64,000 bases of DNA, taken from positions 868,001-932,000 of the forward strand of contig NZ_JAHCVJ010000001.1 in NCBI RefSeq assembly GCF_018476885.1, read 5' to 3'. Source of the stretch: Geoanaerobacter pelophilus. Lineage in GTDB: Bacteria; Desulfobacterota; Desulfuromonadia; Geobacterales; DSM-12255. Position 1 is the stretch's first letter, and every line of letters begins with the position of its first letter. Made by a program: the position numbers and the translations under genes. Shown piece after piece: positions 33,056 to 41,858 of this stretch. Below the pieces are notes generated by a model. That model was not told where the DNA came from. It made no database searches and worked only from the letters and a program-made list of their open reading frames with translations.

Positions 33056-34036
33056 ATGAAGATAAATTATCGATTTCTGAATACGGCAGCAACTGCAGCA
33101 ATGATTCTAATGGTTTCCCAGCTGTTTCCAGGAGCTGCGTCAGCTGCTGACAAACCATGCCACAGCTGCCACGCCAGCAAAGTAACCGGAGCAGTACCTC
33201 ATCCCCCGGTGGCGGAAAAAGACTGCAAGGCCTGCCACAACTCGGAAGGGGGCAACCACCAGCGGCAAAAAGGGCTTTTCGGGGTAAAAAAACAGGGGGC
33301 CGCCCTCTGTTACGAATGTCACGACAACCTGGCCAAGGAAAAATCAGTGCATGCCCCAGTTAAGGAAGGTGATTGCACCGGGTGTCATGCGCCCCACCAT
33401 TCACCGTACAAAAAACTGCTCAAGGTTGCCTTGGCTGACCTCTGTTTCGAATGCCATGAAAAGGCCAAGTTCTCTGGCAAAAAATTCCCGCACCCGCCAG
33501 TGGTGTCCGGCAGTTGCAGCGACTGTCACTTGCCGCACCAGTCACCGCTGGCAAAGCTGGTGAAAGCCGGCAAGGTACCGCTCTGCTACGAATGCCACGA
33601 TGCGGAAATGGCAAAAGGGAAATCAGTGCATGCGCCGGTTGCGGAAAACGACTGTGCCGGCTGCCATGAACCCCATGGCGGCGTACTGGCTAAATTTCTG
33701 AAAGGTAATTATCCGGTTGTTCCTGAAACAGCTTTCAGCGAAGACGCCTATTCACTCTGTCTCAGCTGCCATGAAAAGAAGGCATTTACCGAGGACGAAA
33801 TAAATTCGGCAACCGGTTTCCGTGACGGCAAAACCAACCTCCATGCGCTCCATGTCAAAGGGGCATCCCTCTCCTGCAGGGCCTGCCATAGTGTCCATGC
33901 CGCGCCCCAGGAAAAGCTGCTTAACAATGCGACCAAAGCCAAAAATGGCTCCGAAATACTTCTGAATGTCACGGTAACCGGTGCCGGCGGCAGTTGCAAG
34001 ATGACCTGTCACTCACCGTCCAACTACAAGCGCTAG
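33056..34036 (+). CDS. multiheme c-type cytochrome, doubled-CXXCH type
   Basis: A 326-residue periplasmic cytochrome with a signal peptide ending near ASAADKP. Ten CX2CH motifs are present (CHSCH, CKACH, CYECH, CTGCH, CFECH, CSDCH, CYECH, CAGCH, CLSCH, CRACH) in pairs spaced about 20 residues apart with the linker VHAPVxExDCxGCHxPH, the doubled-CXXCH domain. A last site near the C-terminus reads CKMTCH, a CX3CH spacing. High Lys content is typical of periplasmic electron shuttles. ATG 33056 is chosen since GGAAAGGA lies upstream; the frame extends to 33023. The gene ends in its own terminator. Confidence 0.92.
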   Translation: MKINYRFLNTAATAAMILMVSQLFPGAASAADKPCHSCHASKVTGAVPHPPVAEKDCKACHNSEGGNHQRQKGLFGVKKQGAALCYECHDNLAKEKSVHAPVKEGDCTGCHAPHHSPYKKLLKVALADLCFECHEKAKFSGKKFPHPPVVSGSCSDCHLPHQSPLAKLVKAGKVPLCYECHDAEMAKGKSVHAPVAENDCAGCHEPHGGVLAKFLKGNYPVVPETAFSEDAYSLCLSCHEKKAFTEDEINSATGFRDGKTNLHALHVKGASLSCRACHSVHAAPQEKLLNNATKAKNGSEILLNVTVTGAGGSCKMTCHSPSNYKR

Positions 34037-34041
34037 CTTTC

Positions 34042-34068
34042 AGGAGGCTCCGCCCCCGGAGCCTCCTT
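34042..34068 (+). terminator. terminator of the doubled-CXXCH cytochrome gene
   Basis: AGGAGGCTCCG (34042-34052), CCCC loop, CGGAGCCTCCT (34057-34067). An 11-bp perfect GC-rich stem right after the stop codon, with only a short T run. Confidence 0.75.
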
Positions 34069-34086
34069 AGCTGCAGCCAGTGACTT

Positions 34087-34842
34087 ATGTCCCCAATCCA
34101 CGCGCCAGATCTTTTTTCCGATCAAGCAGCAGCCTACCATGAGTTCAGGCCGGTCTACCCACCCGCGCTTACGGCATTTTTCGCCTCGCGCTCACCAGGG
34201 CGTTCGCTGGCGTGGGATTGTGGTTGCGGCAGCGGGCAATTCTCCGCAGGTCTGGCAGGATGGTTTGACCGGGTGGTGGCGACTGATCTGAGTTTTCAGC
34301 AGATCAGGCAGGCCCCCATCAACCCGAAGATTGCTTACTTGGCATCACTGTCAGAACAAGCGCCACTGGCTGACGGATGCGCTGACCTGATTGTTGCGGC
34401 CCAGGCCCTGCACTGGTTCAATCTGGACCTGTTTTACTCGGAAGTCCGCCGGGTTGCAAAACCAGGAGGGATGGTTGCGGCAGTAAGCTATGGGCTGCTT
34501 GAGGTATCACCGGGAGTCGACCGGCTGATAAGAAAGCTACACAGCGACATTGTCGGTCAGTTCTGGCCTCCGGAGCGACGCCATGTCGATACCGGCTATG
34601 CAGAACTCGAATTCCCTTTCGAGCAGCTCGAACCACCTCGACTCACCATGAAAGAGCACTGGACCCTCAAGCGTCTGACCGGTTATCTGGGAACGTGGTC
34701 TGCAGTGAGACGCTATATAGCAGCCAACGGTTGTGATCCCCTGGAACTGATCGCCAAGGAACTGGAAGCTGCCTGGGGCGATCCCCATGTCCGGCGCACT
34801 GTGAAATGGCCCCTCACCGTGAAGGCTGGAAGAGTAGAATAA
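34087..34842 (+). CDS. class I SAM-dependent methyltransferase
   Basis: A 251-residue methyltransferase. Motif I is LAWDCGCGSGQFSAGLA (about residues 41-57), the acidic motif II is VVATDLS, motif IV is LADGCADLIVAAQALHWFN, and motif VI is VAKPGGMVAAVSYG. The arrangement and the start DLFSDQAAAYHEFRPVYP resemble the trans-aconitate/UbiE-like methyltransferase group. The substrate cannot be told. No strong ribosome binding site is visible. A GC-rich hairpin follows the stop. Confidence 0.88.
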   Translation: MSPIHAPDLFSDQAAAYHEFRPVYPPALTAFFASRSPGRSLAWDCGCGSGQFSAGLAGWFDRVVATDLSFQQIRQAPINPKIAYLASLSEQAPLADGCADLIVAAQALHWFNLDLFYSEVRRVAKPGGMVAAVSYGLLEVSPGVDRLIRKLHSDIVGQFWPPERRHVDTGYAELEFPFEQLEPPRLTMKEHWTLKRLTGYLGTWSAVRRYIAANGCDPLELIAKELEAAWGDPHVRRTVKWPLTVKAGRVE

Positions 34843-34862
34843 GGGCGGGATTGCCCGCCCCA
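34843..34862. terminator. hairpin between convergent methyltransferase and Dabb genes
   Basis: GGGCGGG and CCCGCCC with an ATTG loop directly after the methyltransferase stop, eight bases before the end of the Dabb gene. It can serve both convergent genes. Confidence 0.6.
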
Positions 34863-34870
34863 GTTCTATA

Positions 34871-35161
34871 TCAGGATTCGTAATCCGCTGCTACAACCGC
34901 CGCACTCATCGACCGCATGTACGGCGCCACATCCTCGCCATGGTATGGATAAACCTGGTAGGCCTGCAAATCCGCCATTGAATCGAATTTCGTGTATAAC
35001 GCCACATCGTAGGAACGTTCCGACCGCACGACATCCACCCCTACCTCAAGATGCCTGAGCATCGGTACCTTGCCGGCCATGCTCTCCAGTTTCTCCCGAG
35101 CAGCTGCGACATTCTCGGCCGTCGGCTCCTTCAGCTTGAACAAAACTATATGGGTTATCAT
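34871..35161 (-). CDS. Dabb (stress-responsive A/B barrel) domain protein
   Basis: A 96-residue dimeric ferredoxin-like barrel protein. ITHIVLFKLKEPT at the start, a mid DVVRSERSYDVALYTKFDSMADLQAYQVYPYH and the VAPYMRSMSAAVVAADY ending are typical of the Dabb family. Family members bind or cyclise small hydrophobic compounds, but many have no known role. AAGGAG lies ten bases before the ATG. It follows the quinone oxidoreductase-like gene after 14 bases, so the two form a small operon. Confidence 0.9.
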   Translation of the reverse strand: MITHIVLFKLKEPTAENVAAAREKLESMAGKVPMLRHLEVGVDVVRSERSYDVALYTKFDSMADLQAYQVYPYHGEDVAPYMRSMSAAVVAADYES

Positions 35162-35175
35162 CAGTTCATTACTCC

Positions 35176-36165
35176 TTAACCGGCTATTTTCAGGACAATC
35201 TTGCCGAAATGTTTGTCTTCTTCCATCATCCGGTGCGCCTCTACCACCTGATCGAGCGGGAACACCTTCTCGATGATCGGTACTATGGTCCGGTCAGCAA
35301 ACTTGGGGAGTGCCGTCCTGGTGAACTCTGCAACAATATCCCCCTTGTCCTTGACCGGGCGGGAGCGAAGTACGCTACCGATGATCTGTTGACGCTTGAC
35401 CATCATCAGTGCGAGGTTGAGTTCAGCCTTGATGCCGCTAATGACGCCGATCAAGACCAGCCGCCCCGCGTAGCCGAGGGAATTCATGTTCGGCGCCAGG
35501 TACTTGGCACCGACGTGGTCGAGAATGACATCGACCCCCTTCTTATTGGTGAACTCCTTGACGGCATCGGTAAAATCAGGGGTGGTAGTGAAATCGATGA
35601 CGAGATCGGCGCCGATCTCCTTGACCCGCCCCATCTTTGCCGGGCTTGCCGTGACAATGATCTTTGTCTCTGGCACCAGCGCCTTGCAGAGCTGGATTCC
35701 GGCAGTATTCACCCCGCCGCCGCCGCCGTGAATGATGACGGTATTCTTGTCCTTGAGCCCGCCGACCATGAACAGGTTAAGAAATGCCGTGATGTAGGAC
35801 TCGCAGACGCAGGCAGCCTCTTCAAAGCTCATTGATTCGGGGATCCGCATCAGATGGCTCGCATAGGCAACAGCGTACTCGGCATAGGCACCACCGCCGA
35901 CCAAGGTCATGACCCGCTCACCCTTCTGCCAGCCGGTAACTCCCGGGCCAAGCTCCTCAATAACACCGGCGACCTCAAGCCCGAGTATTTCGGAATCACC
36001 AGCAGGGGGTGGGTAGTTGCCGACCCGCTGGACCAGGTCCGGCCTGTTGATCGAGGTGGCATGGACCTTGACCAAAACCTGCCCCTCTCCGGCAACCGGC
36101 CTCTCGACCTCACCGACCTTCATCACCTCAACTCCGCCGAAACCATCCATCAACACTGCTCTCAT
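35176..36165 (-). CDS. NAD(P)H:quinone oxidoreductase-like MDR family protein
   Basis: A 329-residue zinc-independent medium-chain reductase of the QOR/PIG3 branch. The N-terminal GroES-like domain has HATSINRPDLVQRVGNYPPP and LGLEVAGVIEELG. The cofactor loop reads IIHGGGGGVNTAGIQL, a variant of the AxxGGVG NADPH motif, and ILDHVGAKYLAPN and VGRLVLIGV-type strands complete the Rossmann fold. Structural zinc cysteines are absent, as expected for QOR. It should reduce quinones or enones with NADPH. GGGGG precedes the ATG. Confidence 0.9.
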   Translation of the reverse strand: MRAVLMDGFGGVEVMKVGEVERPVAGEGQVLVKVHATSINRPDLVQRVGNYPPPAGDSEILGLEVAGVIEELGPGVTGWQKGERVMTLVGGGAYAEYAVAYASHLMRIPESMSFEEAACVCESYITAFLNLFMVGGLKDKNTVIIHGGGGGVNTAGIQLCKALVPETKIIVTASPAKMGRVKEIGADLVIDFTTTPDFTDAVKEFTNKKGVDVILDHVGAKYLAPNMNSLGYAGRLVLIGVISGIKAELNLALMMVKRQQIIGSVLRSRPVKDKGDIVAEFTRTALPKFADRTIVPIIEKVFPLDQVVEAHRMMEEDKHFGKIVLKIAG

Positions 36166-36270
36166 AATTGTTCCCCCTTGGCTATCCGACTTTTATTATA
36201 TTGGCCACATTTCATATCTAATTATTTAAGCAACAACAGGTAGATATCGCCCATTATCCCATCAGGCCCT

Positions 36271-37167
36271 TCAGTCCTTAACTGAAGCTTGTTGCAGCAG
36301 CGTCCTTCCGACCCAGTCGCTGGCAAACTGGTAGGCAATCCTACCACTGCGATCACCTTTTTTATGAGACCAATCCAGGGCAGCATGCCGGCTCTCGTCA
36401 CCCCAGGCAACAACAATGCCGTGACGAACGCAGAGCTTATCCACCCACTGCCGGGCCACCTCCAGGTATTGGTCCTGGCTGAAAGGGTGAAACCCCACCC
36501 AGAGGCCAAAACGTCCGGATAGCGATATTTTCTCTTCGACAGCCTCTCCATGGTGGATCTCGTTGTTGACCATCATGGCACCACGATTGTCGCTTTCATA
36601 CTCGGGAAGAAGGTGTCGGCGATTGGAGGTGACATAGATCAGAACATTGGGTGGAGGGGCGTAGACCGAGCCGTCTAAAGCGCTCTTAAGCATCTTGTAG
36701 CTGGATTCGCCGGTTTCGAAAGAGAGGTCGTCGGAAAATACGATGAATTTGTAAGGCTGATCCTTGATCGCGGCCACAATGTCCGGCAGATGCACGAGAT
36801 CATCCTTGTCGACCTGCACCACTCTGAGGCCGTCTGTTGCGTAACGGTTCAAAAGCGCCCGCACCAGTGAGGATTTCCCGGTGCCGCGAGTGCCCCAGAG
36901 CAGAGTATTGTTAGCAGGGTAACCGGCCAGAAACTGGCGGGTGTTCTCTTCAACCGCCAGTTTCTGGCTGTCAATGCCGAGCAGGTCATCGAGCCGAATC
37001 CCTTCGATCGCCTCCAGCGGCTCCAGAAATCCGGCAAATGAGTGCCGGTGCCAGTTGGCGGCAAACGTGGATTTCCAGTCAATTTTATCAACCGGATTCG
37101 GTAGAAGCTGTTCCAGTGAACACAGAACCCTCTTGAGTTGTGCTGCCAGTTCGCGATCCAGTTCCAT
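36271..37167 (-). CDS. DUF815 family AAA ATPase
   Basis: A 298-residue ATP-binding protein. Walker A is LLWGTRGTGKSSLVRALL (about residue 88), Walker B is KFIVFSDDLSFE, and sensor-like VLIYVTSNRRHLLPE follows. The N-terminal 80 residues (FLEPLEAIEGIRLDDLLGID) and the C-terminal FPLWVGFHPFSQ-type segment match DUF815, a conserved AAA family of unknown cellular function. It lies downstream of the giant RCC1 gene in the same direction with 120 bases between, without a clear terminator. Confidence 0.9.
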   Translation of the reverse strand: MELDRELAAQLKRVLCSLEQLLPNPVDKIDWKSTFAANWHRHSFAGFLEPLEAIEGIRLDDLLGIDSQKLAVEENTRQFLAGYPANNTLLWGTRGTGKSSLVRALLNRYATDGLRVVQVDKDDLVHLPDIVAAIKDQPYKFIVFSDDLSFETGESSYKMLKSALDGSVYAPPPNVLIYVTSNRRHLLPEYESDNRGAMMVNNEIHHGEAVEEKISLSGRFGLWVGFHPFSQDQYLEVARQWVDKLCVRHGIVVAWGDESRHAALDWSHKKGDRSGRIAYQFASDWVGRTLLQQASVKD

Positions 37168-37287
37168 TGGCGCCTCACGACGGATTTATATACGAGATCT
37201 GCCCAAGATTTTATAGCAGGAAGGAGTTGGAGCGGCAAGTAAAAAGCCGTTATGAGGAGGTAAAAACCGTTTGCGAGTTATCTTAAG

Positions 37288-40200
37288 TCAACGAATTTCC
37301 AGGGTGTCGATGACTACGCTGCCCAGACCTACCGTAAAACTGCCGGCAATTACAGTGATAGTTCCTTCGGGCCGCGCTGCAAATGTTTCGTCGTACCCCC
37401 CTTCAATGGTTACAGCGACATCATGCTGCACAAGAGTCTCTTCAGTTAAGACAACCCCTTTCACCAGGATTTTAGCGGTTCCCGGCGATTGAATCGAATT
37501 GTAGGCGCTGGTAATGCTGGGATAACAACTACTGCCGATCATTGCATTGCATGGTAGTGGCGGGACATTGATGGTCCAGCTGTAAACAGCAGGGGTAAGG
37601 TCGAGATTGCCCGCTGTATCTATGGCCCTTACCTGCAAGACATGAAGACCGTTGGCAAGCCCGCTGAAACTGTAGGGATTGCTGCAAGATGCAAAGGCAC
37701 CGCCATTCAGACTGCACTCGTATCTCACCCCGGCCTCAGTCGCCGAGAAGGTGAAACTCCCGGAATTCTCGACGCTGGTCAGAGGGGGGGCGGAGATAAT
37801 ACTCGTATCTGGCCAGACCGTATCGATCGTCCAGCTTACCACCGCCGGGCTCTGGTCCAGGTTGCCGGCAAGGTCTTTCGCTCGGACCTGGAACTGATGG
37901 GTGCCGTTGCTCAGGCCGCTGAAAAAATAAGGAGAGGTGCAGCTTGTGAATGCGGCATTGTCGAGCGAGCATTCGTAGGTAGAACCTGACTCGTTCGAGG
38001 TGAAGCCGATCCCGCCGGACACCTTGTTGGATGGGTTTACCGGCTGGGCCGTAACCGTGGTATTCGGCGGGGTGATGTCGATTGTCCACGAACATCCGAG
38101 CAGACTGTTGTCGACATTCCCCGCCGGGTCGATTGCCCGGACCATGAATACGTGCGAACCACCCGACAGGTTGCTGAAGCTGTAGGGTGATGTACATGGC
38201 CCGTACTGGCCCGAATCCAGCTTGCATTGGAACGTCGATCCCGCTTCACTTGAGATAAAGCTGATAGTGCCTGAGGTCTGATTGACCGGAGACTTGGGTT
38301 TGTCAGTGATATAGGTAACCGGAGCGGTTGTGTCGATGATCCAGGAATAGCTTGCCGGAGACGGATCAATGTTTCCGGCAAGGTCTATGGATCGGGCCTG
38401 TAAGGTGTGACTGCCGGCGGTCAGACCGCTGAAGGAGAAAGGATTGCTGCAGCCGCTCCAGTTAGCACTGTCCAGTTGACATTCGAATGTTGCCCCGGCC
38501 TCGGTAGCAGCAAAAGTGAAGCTACCGCCGGTGCTATTGGATTGCGTCGGCGGAGTGACGGCAAACGAGGTATCAGCCGGGACTGTGTCCACAGTCCAGC
38601 TCCACACCGGCGGGTTTGCTGTCCTGTCTCCGGCAGCATCCACCCCCCTTACGGAAAAACTATGCACGGCATCGGTAAGGGCACTGTAGCTTTGAGGACT
38701 GGCACAGGCGGACCATTCGCTGTTATCCAGTCTACATTCAAAGGTGGCACCCGGATCGTCCGAATAAAAAATAAACTCGGCCGACACCTGATTTGTCGTG
38801 GTTGCCGGCTTTCCGGAAATTACTGCCGACGGGGTCCTGGCAAATTCAACGGATACGGAACGCATGGAGCTTACAGTAACAGTGCAAGCCGCGCCGACGA
38901 CCGAGCCGCACCCTGTCCAGGACCTGAAAACCGAACTATCATCGGCCATGGCGGTTACCGTGACGATAGTGCCATCGACAAATGACTGGCTGCAATTGGT
39001 GGAGCAACCGATCCCCGGAGGTGACGGCAACACGGTTACCCTTCCGCCGCCTGTCCCTCCGAGCTGGATCGTGAGAGGGAAGTAGTGCAAAACTGAGTAT
39101 GCCTGCCTCTGCACAGCACTGACATTGCCGGCCAAGTCTGTTGCGATAAATGCAATGGTGCCGTTGTCGACGAGATTCAGCGGGCTGAGGTAAAGCTCGG
39201 TGCTGCCGGATACCGGAAAGGTCGGAGATGTGCCGTCAAGGGTATAATAGAGAGCAGTACAGCCGGTTCCGGTATCACTGCAGCCGAGCGTAACGGAAAC
39301 GCTCTCGGCGAAGGCTCCGCCACCGGGGGTCGCGCTGGCAACGGGCGCCACGCTATCCAGATTGATCAATGAGTTATGGGGAAGCATGCTGCCATTACCG
39401 TCACCTACCTGGCCGTAGAGATTGTCACCCCATCCCCAGACCGTACCGTCACCCAAAACGGCAACTGTATTGAAATACCCGGCTGAGATAGCCGCAACTC
39501 CGGAAAGCGAGCTCAACGTCACCGGCACCAAGCTACCGGTAAAAGTGCCGTTGCCAAGCTGTCCTTCCGCGTTTTCTCCCCACAACCAGATAGTTCCGTC
39601 ACTTTTGATGGCAACGGAATGGTAACCGCCACCATTGATGACAACCACGTTGGTAAGTCCGCTCACGTCACCGGGAGCAAGTCGTCCGGTCTGTGTGCCG
39701 TCACCAAGCTGCCCATAGGTGTTGTCACCCCATGTCTTGAGAACTCCTCCACTCAAAATTGCCAAGGTATGGTAGCACCCTGCAGCAATCGCACTGACTC
39801 CAGAAATACCGGAAACCTGGACAGGGGTATGCCGGTCAATCGTTGTCCCATCCCCCAACTGGCCGGAGTTATTATACCCCCATGCCCAGACGGTACCGTC
39901 GTTTTTGAGCGCAACGGTGTGGTAACTGCCGGCGGCAATGGCAACCACCCCTTCAAGACCGCTGACCGGCACCGGGGTGTTTCTGTCAGTCGTGGTCCCG
40001 TCGCCGAGCTGGCCATAATAGTTATCGCCCCACACCCAGACCGTACCGTCACTCTTAAGCGCCACTGAATGATCACATCCGGTTGCCACTGCGATAACCC
40101 CTGACAGGCCGGAGACCTGCACCGGGGAGATTCTGTCTGTCAAGGTACCATCGCCAAGCTGGCCATTGATATTGTATCCCCAGGAGAAAACCGTACCATC

Positions 40201-41574
40201 ACCCTTCAGGGCAACGGTATGGTAGCCGCCGGCAGCAACGGCAGTGAACGCGGTAAGCCCGGACAACTTTGCAGGGATACTCTTCATGGCTGTTGTGCCG
40301 TCACCGAGTTCCCCTTCGGAATTCCGTCCCCATGCCCAGACCGAACCGTCACTTGCTATAGCGGACGAGTGATAATGGCCGACAGATAAAGACAGCGGCC
40401 CATTCAATCCGTTAATCCGGACTGGAACAGTCTGTTGACCAAAAGTGCCGTCACCCAGCCGTCCATAGCCATTGTTGCCCCAGGCTACCACCTGCCCGTT
40501 GTGCTTCATGGCAACGGAATGGCCATAGCCGCCGGCAAGCAATCTTGCCCCGCTAAGGCCGGATACCGGCACGGCCAGTCTCCGGTCCTGGGTGCTGCCG
40601 TCGCCAAGCTGGCCATAGGTATTCCACCCCCACCCCTGGACGGTTCCGTCTGCCATAATGGCCAGAGAATGGCTATACCCGGCAGTAACCTTTAGCACGC
40701 CGCTCAGAACGGAAACCGCTACCGGCGTGCTCCTGTTACTGACCGTACCATCGCCCAGCTGACCATTGAAATTGTATCCCCATGCCTTGACAGTGCCGTC
40801 TTGCATAAGTGCAAGCGAATGGTAGCCGCCGGCAGCAATGGCAACCACCTGTGAAAGCCCGCTCACCTGTACCGGCAAGCTACTATTGACAACGCCGCCA
40901 TCCCCCAACTGGCCGTAGCCGTTGGCGCCCCATGCCCAGACCGTGCCATCTGATTTCAAGGCGAGACAATGCATATCACCTGAGGCAATGGCCGTCACCC
41001 CCGTAAGCCCGCTTACTTTGACTGGGGAGGTATTCATCTCCGAAAAAGATCCAATCCCCAGCTCACCTTCGAGGTTTCTCCCCCATGCCCAGACCGTGCC
41101 GTCATTTTTAAGGGCCACGGTATGGGCATAGCCGCCACCTGCCGCAATCATTCCGGTAAGCCCGGTCACCTGCACCGGGGTGTTTCTCTGCGTGGTAGAA
41201 CCGTTGCCAAGCCGGCCGCTACCGTTGTTGCCCCATGCCCAGACCGTGCCGTTCCCTTTTACAGCAATGGTATGAAACCCGCCGGTGGCAATACCGACTA
41301 CTCCGGTCAACTGGCTGACCGGAACCGGAGAACTCCGGTCCAGATAGGTGCCATCCCCCAGTTGCCCGTTGACATTATCCCCCCAGGTCCACACCGTACC
41401 GTCACTTTTCAATGTTGCCGTGTGATACTTGCCGGCAGCAATATCCGGTGGAGTTTCAGCTCTGGCACTGAAAGAGAATCCCAAGGTCAGGCATAATGTC
41501 ACCAGAATACTGGCAATCACAGTCCCCCCTAATACATTCGAACTCATTGTCAGATATTTAATGGGCATTTCCAT
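37288..41574 (-). CDS. giant secreted protein: 14 RCC1 repeats, Ig-like repeats
   Basis: A 1428-residue exported protein with a signal peptide ending near ARAETPP. Residues 45-770 hold 14 RCC1 repeats built on WGxNxxGQLGDGT and AIAAGxYHTVALKxDGTV, enough for two seven-bladed propellers. Then come a chitobiase-C-like segment (YTLDGTSPTFP), a repeat with GRVTVLPSPPGIGCSTNC, and five Ig-like repeats of about 90 residues, each with FECxLD and a second Cys in xxCxxPYSFSGL, and the closing AGNxDxSPxxxSWTID. A final segment of about 90 residues looks beta-helical. No sorting signal or anchor was seen. Probably surface-exposed; function unknown. ATG 41574 and ATG 41568 are both possible. Confidence 0.88.
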   Translation of the reverse strand: MEMPIKYLTMSSNVLGGTVIASILVTLCLTLGFSFSARAETPPDIAAGKYHTATLKSDGTVWTWGDNVNGQLGDGTYLDRSSPVPVSQLTGVVGIATGGFHTIAVKGNGTVWAWGNNGSGRLGNGSTTQRNTPVQVTGLTGMIAAGGGYAHTVALKNDGTVWAWGRNLEGELGIGSFSEMNTSPVKVSGLTGVTAIASGDMHCLALKSDGTVWAWGANGYGQLGDGGVVNSSLPVQVSGLSQVVAIAAGGYHSLALMQDGTVKAWGYNFNGQLGDGTVSNRSTPVAVSVLSGVLKVTAGYSHSLAIMADGTVQGWGWNTYGQLGDGSTQDRRLAVPVSGLSGARLLAGGYGHSVAMKHNGQVVAWGNNGYGRLGDGTFGQQTVPVRINGLNGPLSLSVGHYHSSAIASDGSVWAWGRNSEGELGDGTTAMKSIPAKLSGLTAFTAVAAGGYHTVALKGDGTVFSWGYNINGQLGDGTLTDRISPVQVSGLSGVIAVATGCDHSVALKSDGTVWVWGDNYYGQLGDGTTTDRNTPVPVSGLEGVVAIAAGSYHTVALKNDGTVWAWGYNNSGQLGDGTTIDRHTPVQVSGISGVSAIAAGCYHTLAILSGGVLKTWGDNTYGQLGDGTQTGRLAPGDVSGLTNVVVINGGGYHSVAIKSDGTIWLWGENAEGQLGNGTFTGSLVPVTLSSLSGVAAISAGYFNTVAVLGDGTVWGWGDNLYGQVGDGNGSMLPHNSLINLDSVAPVASATPGGGAFAESVSVTLGCSDTGTGCTALYYTLDGTSPTFPVSGSTELYLSPLNLVDNGTIAFIATDLAGNVSAVQRQAYSVLHYFPLTIQLGGTGGGRVTVLPSPPGIGCSTNCSQSFVDGTIVTVTAMADDSSVFRSWTGCGSVVGAACTVTVSSMRSVSVEFARTPSAVISGKPATTTNQVSAEFIFYSDDPGATFECRLDNSEWSACASPQSYSALTDAVHSFSVRGVDAAGDRTANPPVWSWTVDTVPADTSFAVTPPTQSNSTGGSFTFAATEAGATFECQLDSANWSGCSNPFSFSGLTAGSHTLQARSIDLAGNIDPSPASYSWIIDTTAPVTYITDKPKSPVNQTSGTISFISSEAGSTFQCKLDSGQYGPCTSPYSFSNLSGGSHVFMVRAIDPAGNVDNSLLGCSWTIDITPPNTTVTAQPVNPSNKVSGGIGFTSNESGSTYECSLDNAAFTSCTSPYFFSGLSNGTHQFQVRAKDLAGNLDQSPAVVSWTIDTVWPDTSIISAPPLTSVENSGSFTFSATEAGVRYECSLNGGAFASCSNPYSFSGLANGLHVLQVRAIDTAGNLDLTPAVYSWTINVPPLPCNAMIGSSCYPSITSAYNSIQSPGTAKILVKGVVLTEETLVQHDVAVTIEGGYDETFAARPEGTITVIAGSFTVGLGSVVIDTLEIR

Positions 41575-41858
41575 TGGGTTACCAAAATAGTATTAAACAG
41601 GTACAGCACGTTAAGCCATTAACCACCATTAATGCAATATCCACTCCGATACACAACAGACTGATTTTAAAGGTAAATCCATGTATATTTTTGCTATACA
41701 CGCTAAGAAAATGACGTTTTCTAACGGCTTTTACAATGGAAATTCGCAATATATTGACACGATGCTTTATGCGTGAAATTATTTATCTGCTACGGAAAAA
41801 CAGGGCCTCTTTGCCTTGTTTTAATCGGCGTTTCAAGCTCGTAACTGGAGGGATACCA
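41575..41858. other. divergent intergenic region
   Basis: It lies between the giant RCC1 gene and the molybdopterin oxidoreductase. It holds a possible sigma-54 site for the former (41632-41647) and a small inverted repeat TGTATA/TATACA near 41682-41700. An open frame from 41736 runs into the oxidoreductase, but its first 41 codons lack a ribosome binding site and family likeness. Confidence 0.5.
41632..41647 (-). promoter_or_regulatory. possible sigma-54 promoter of the RCC1-repeat gene
   Basis: The minus strand reads CGGAGTGGATATTGCA: GG and GC are ten bases apart and TTGC is complete, but the -24 half is GGAGT instead of GGCAC. The leader would be about 50 bases. Weaker than the cytochrome sites. 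Confidence 0.35.

Noticed and set aside
37700-41500. Evenly spaced DNA repeats that could suggest a CRISPR or tandem array
   Set aside because: The period follows RCC1 and Ig-like protein repeats with silent differences between copies; no constant repeat with unique spacers.
16170-41858. GEMM (c-di-GMP/cGAMP) riboswitches upstream of the cytochrome genes
   Set aside because: These are common in Geobacter, so the leaders were read for the conserved core, but none was found; the leaders are only about 70 bases and match sigma-54 promoters instead.
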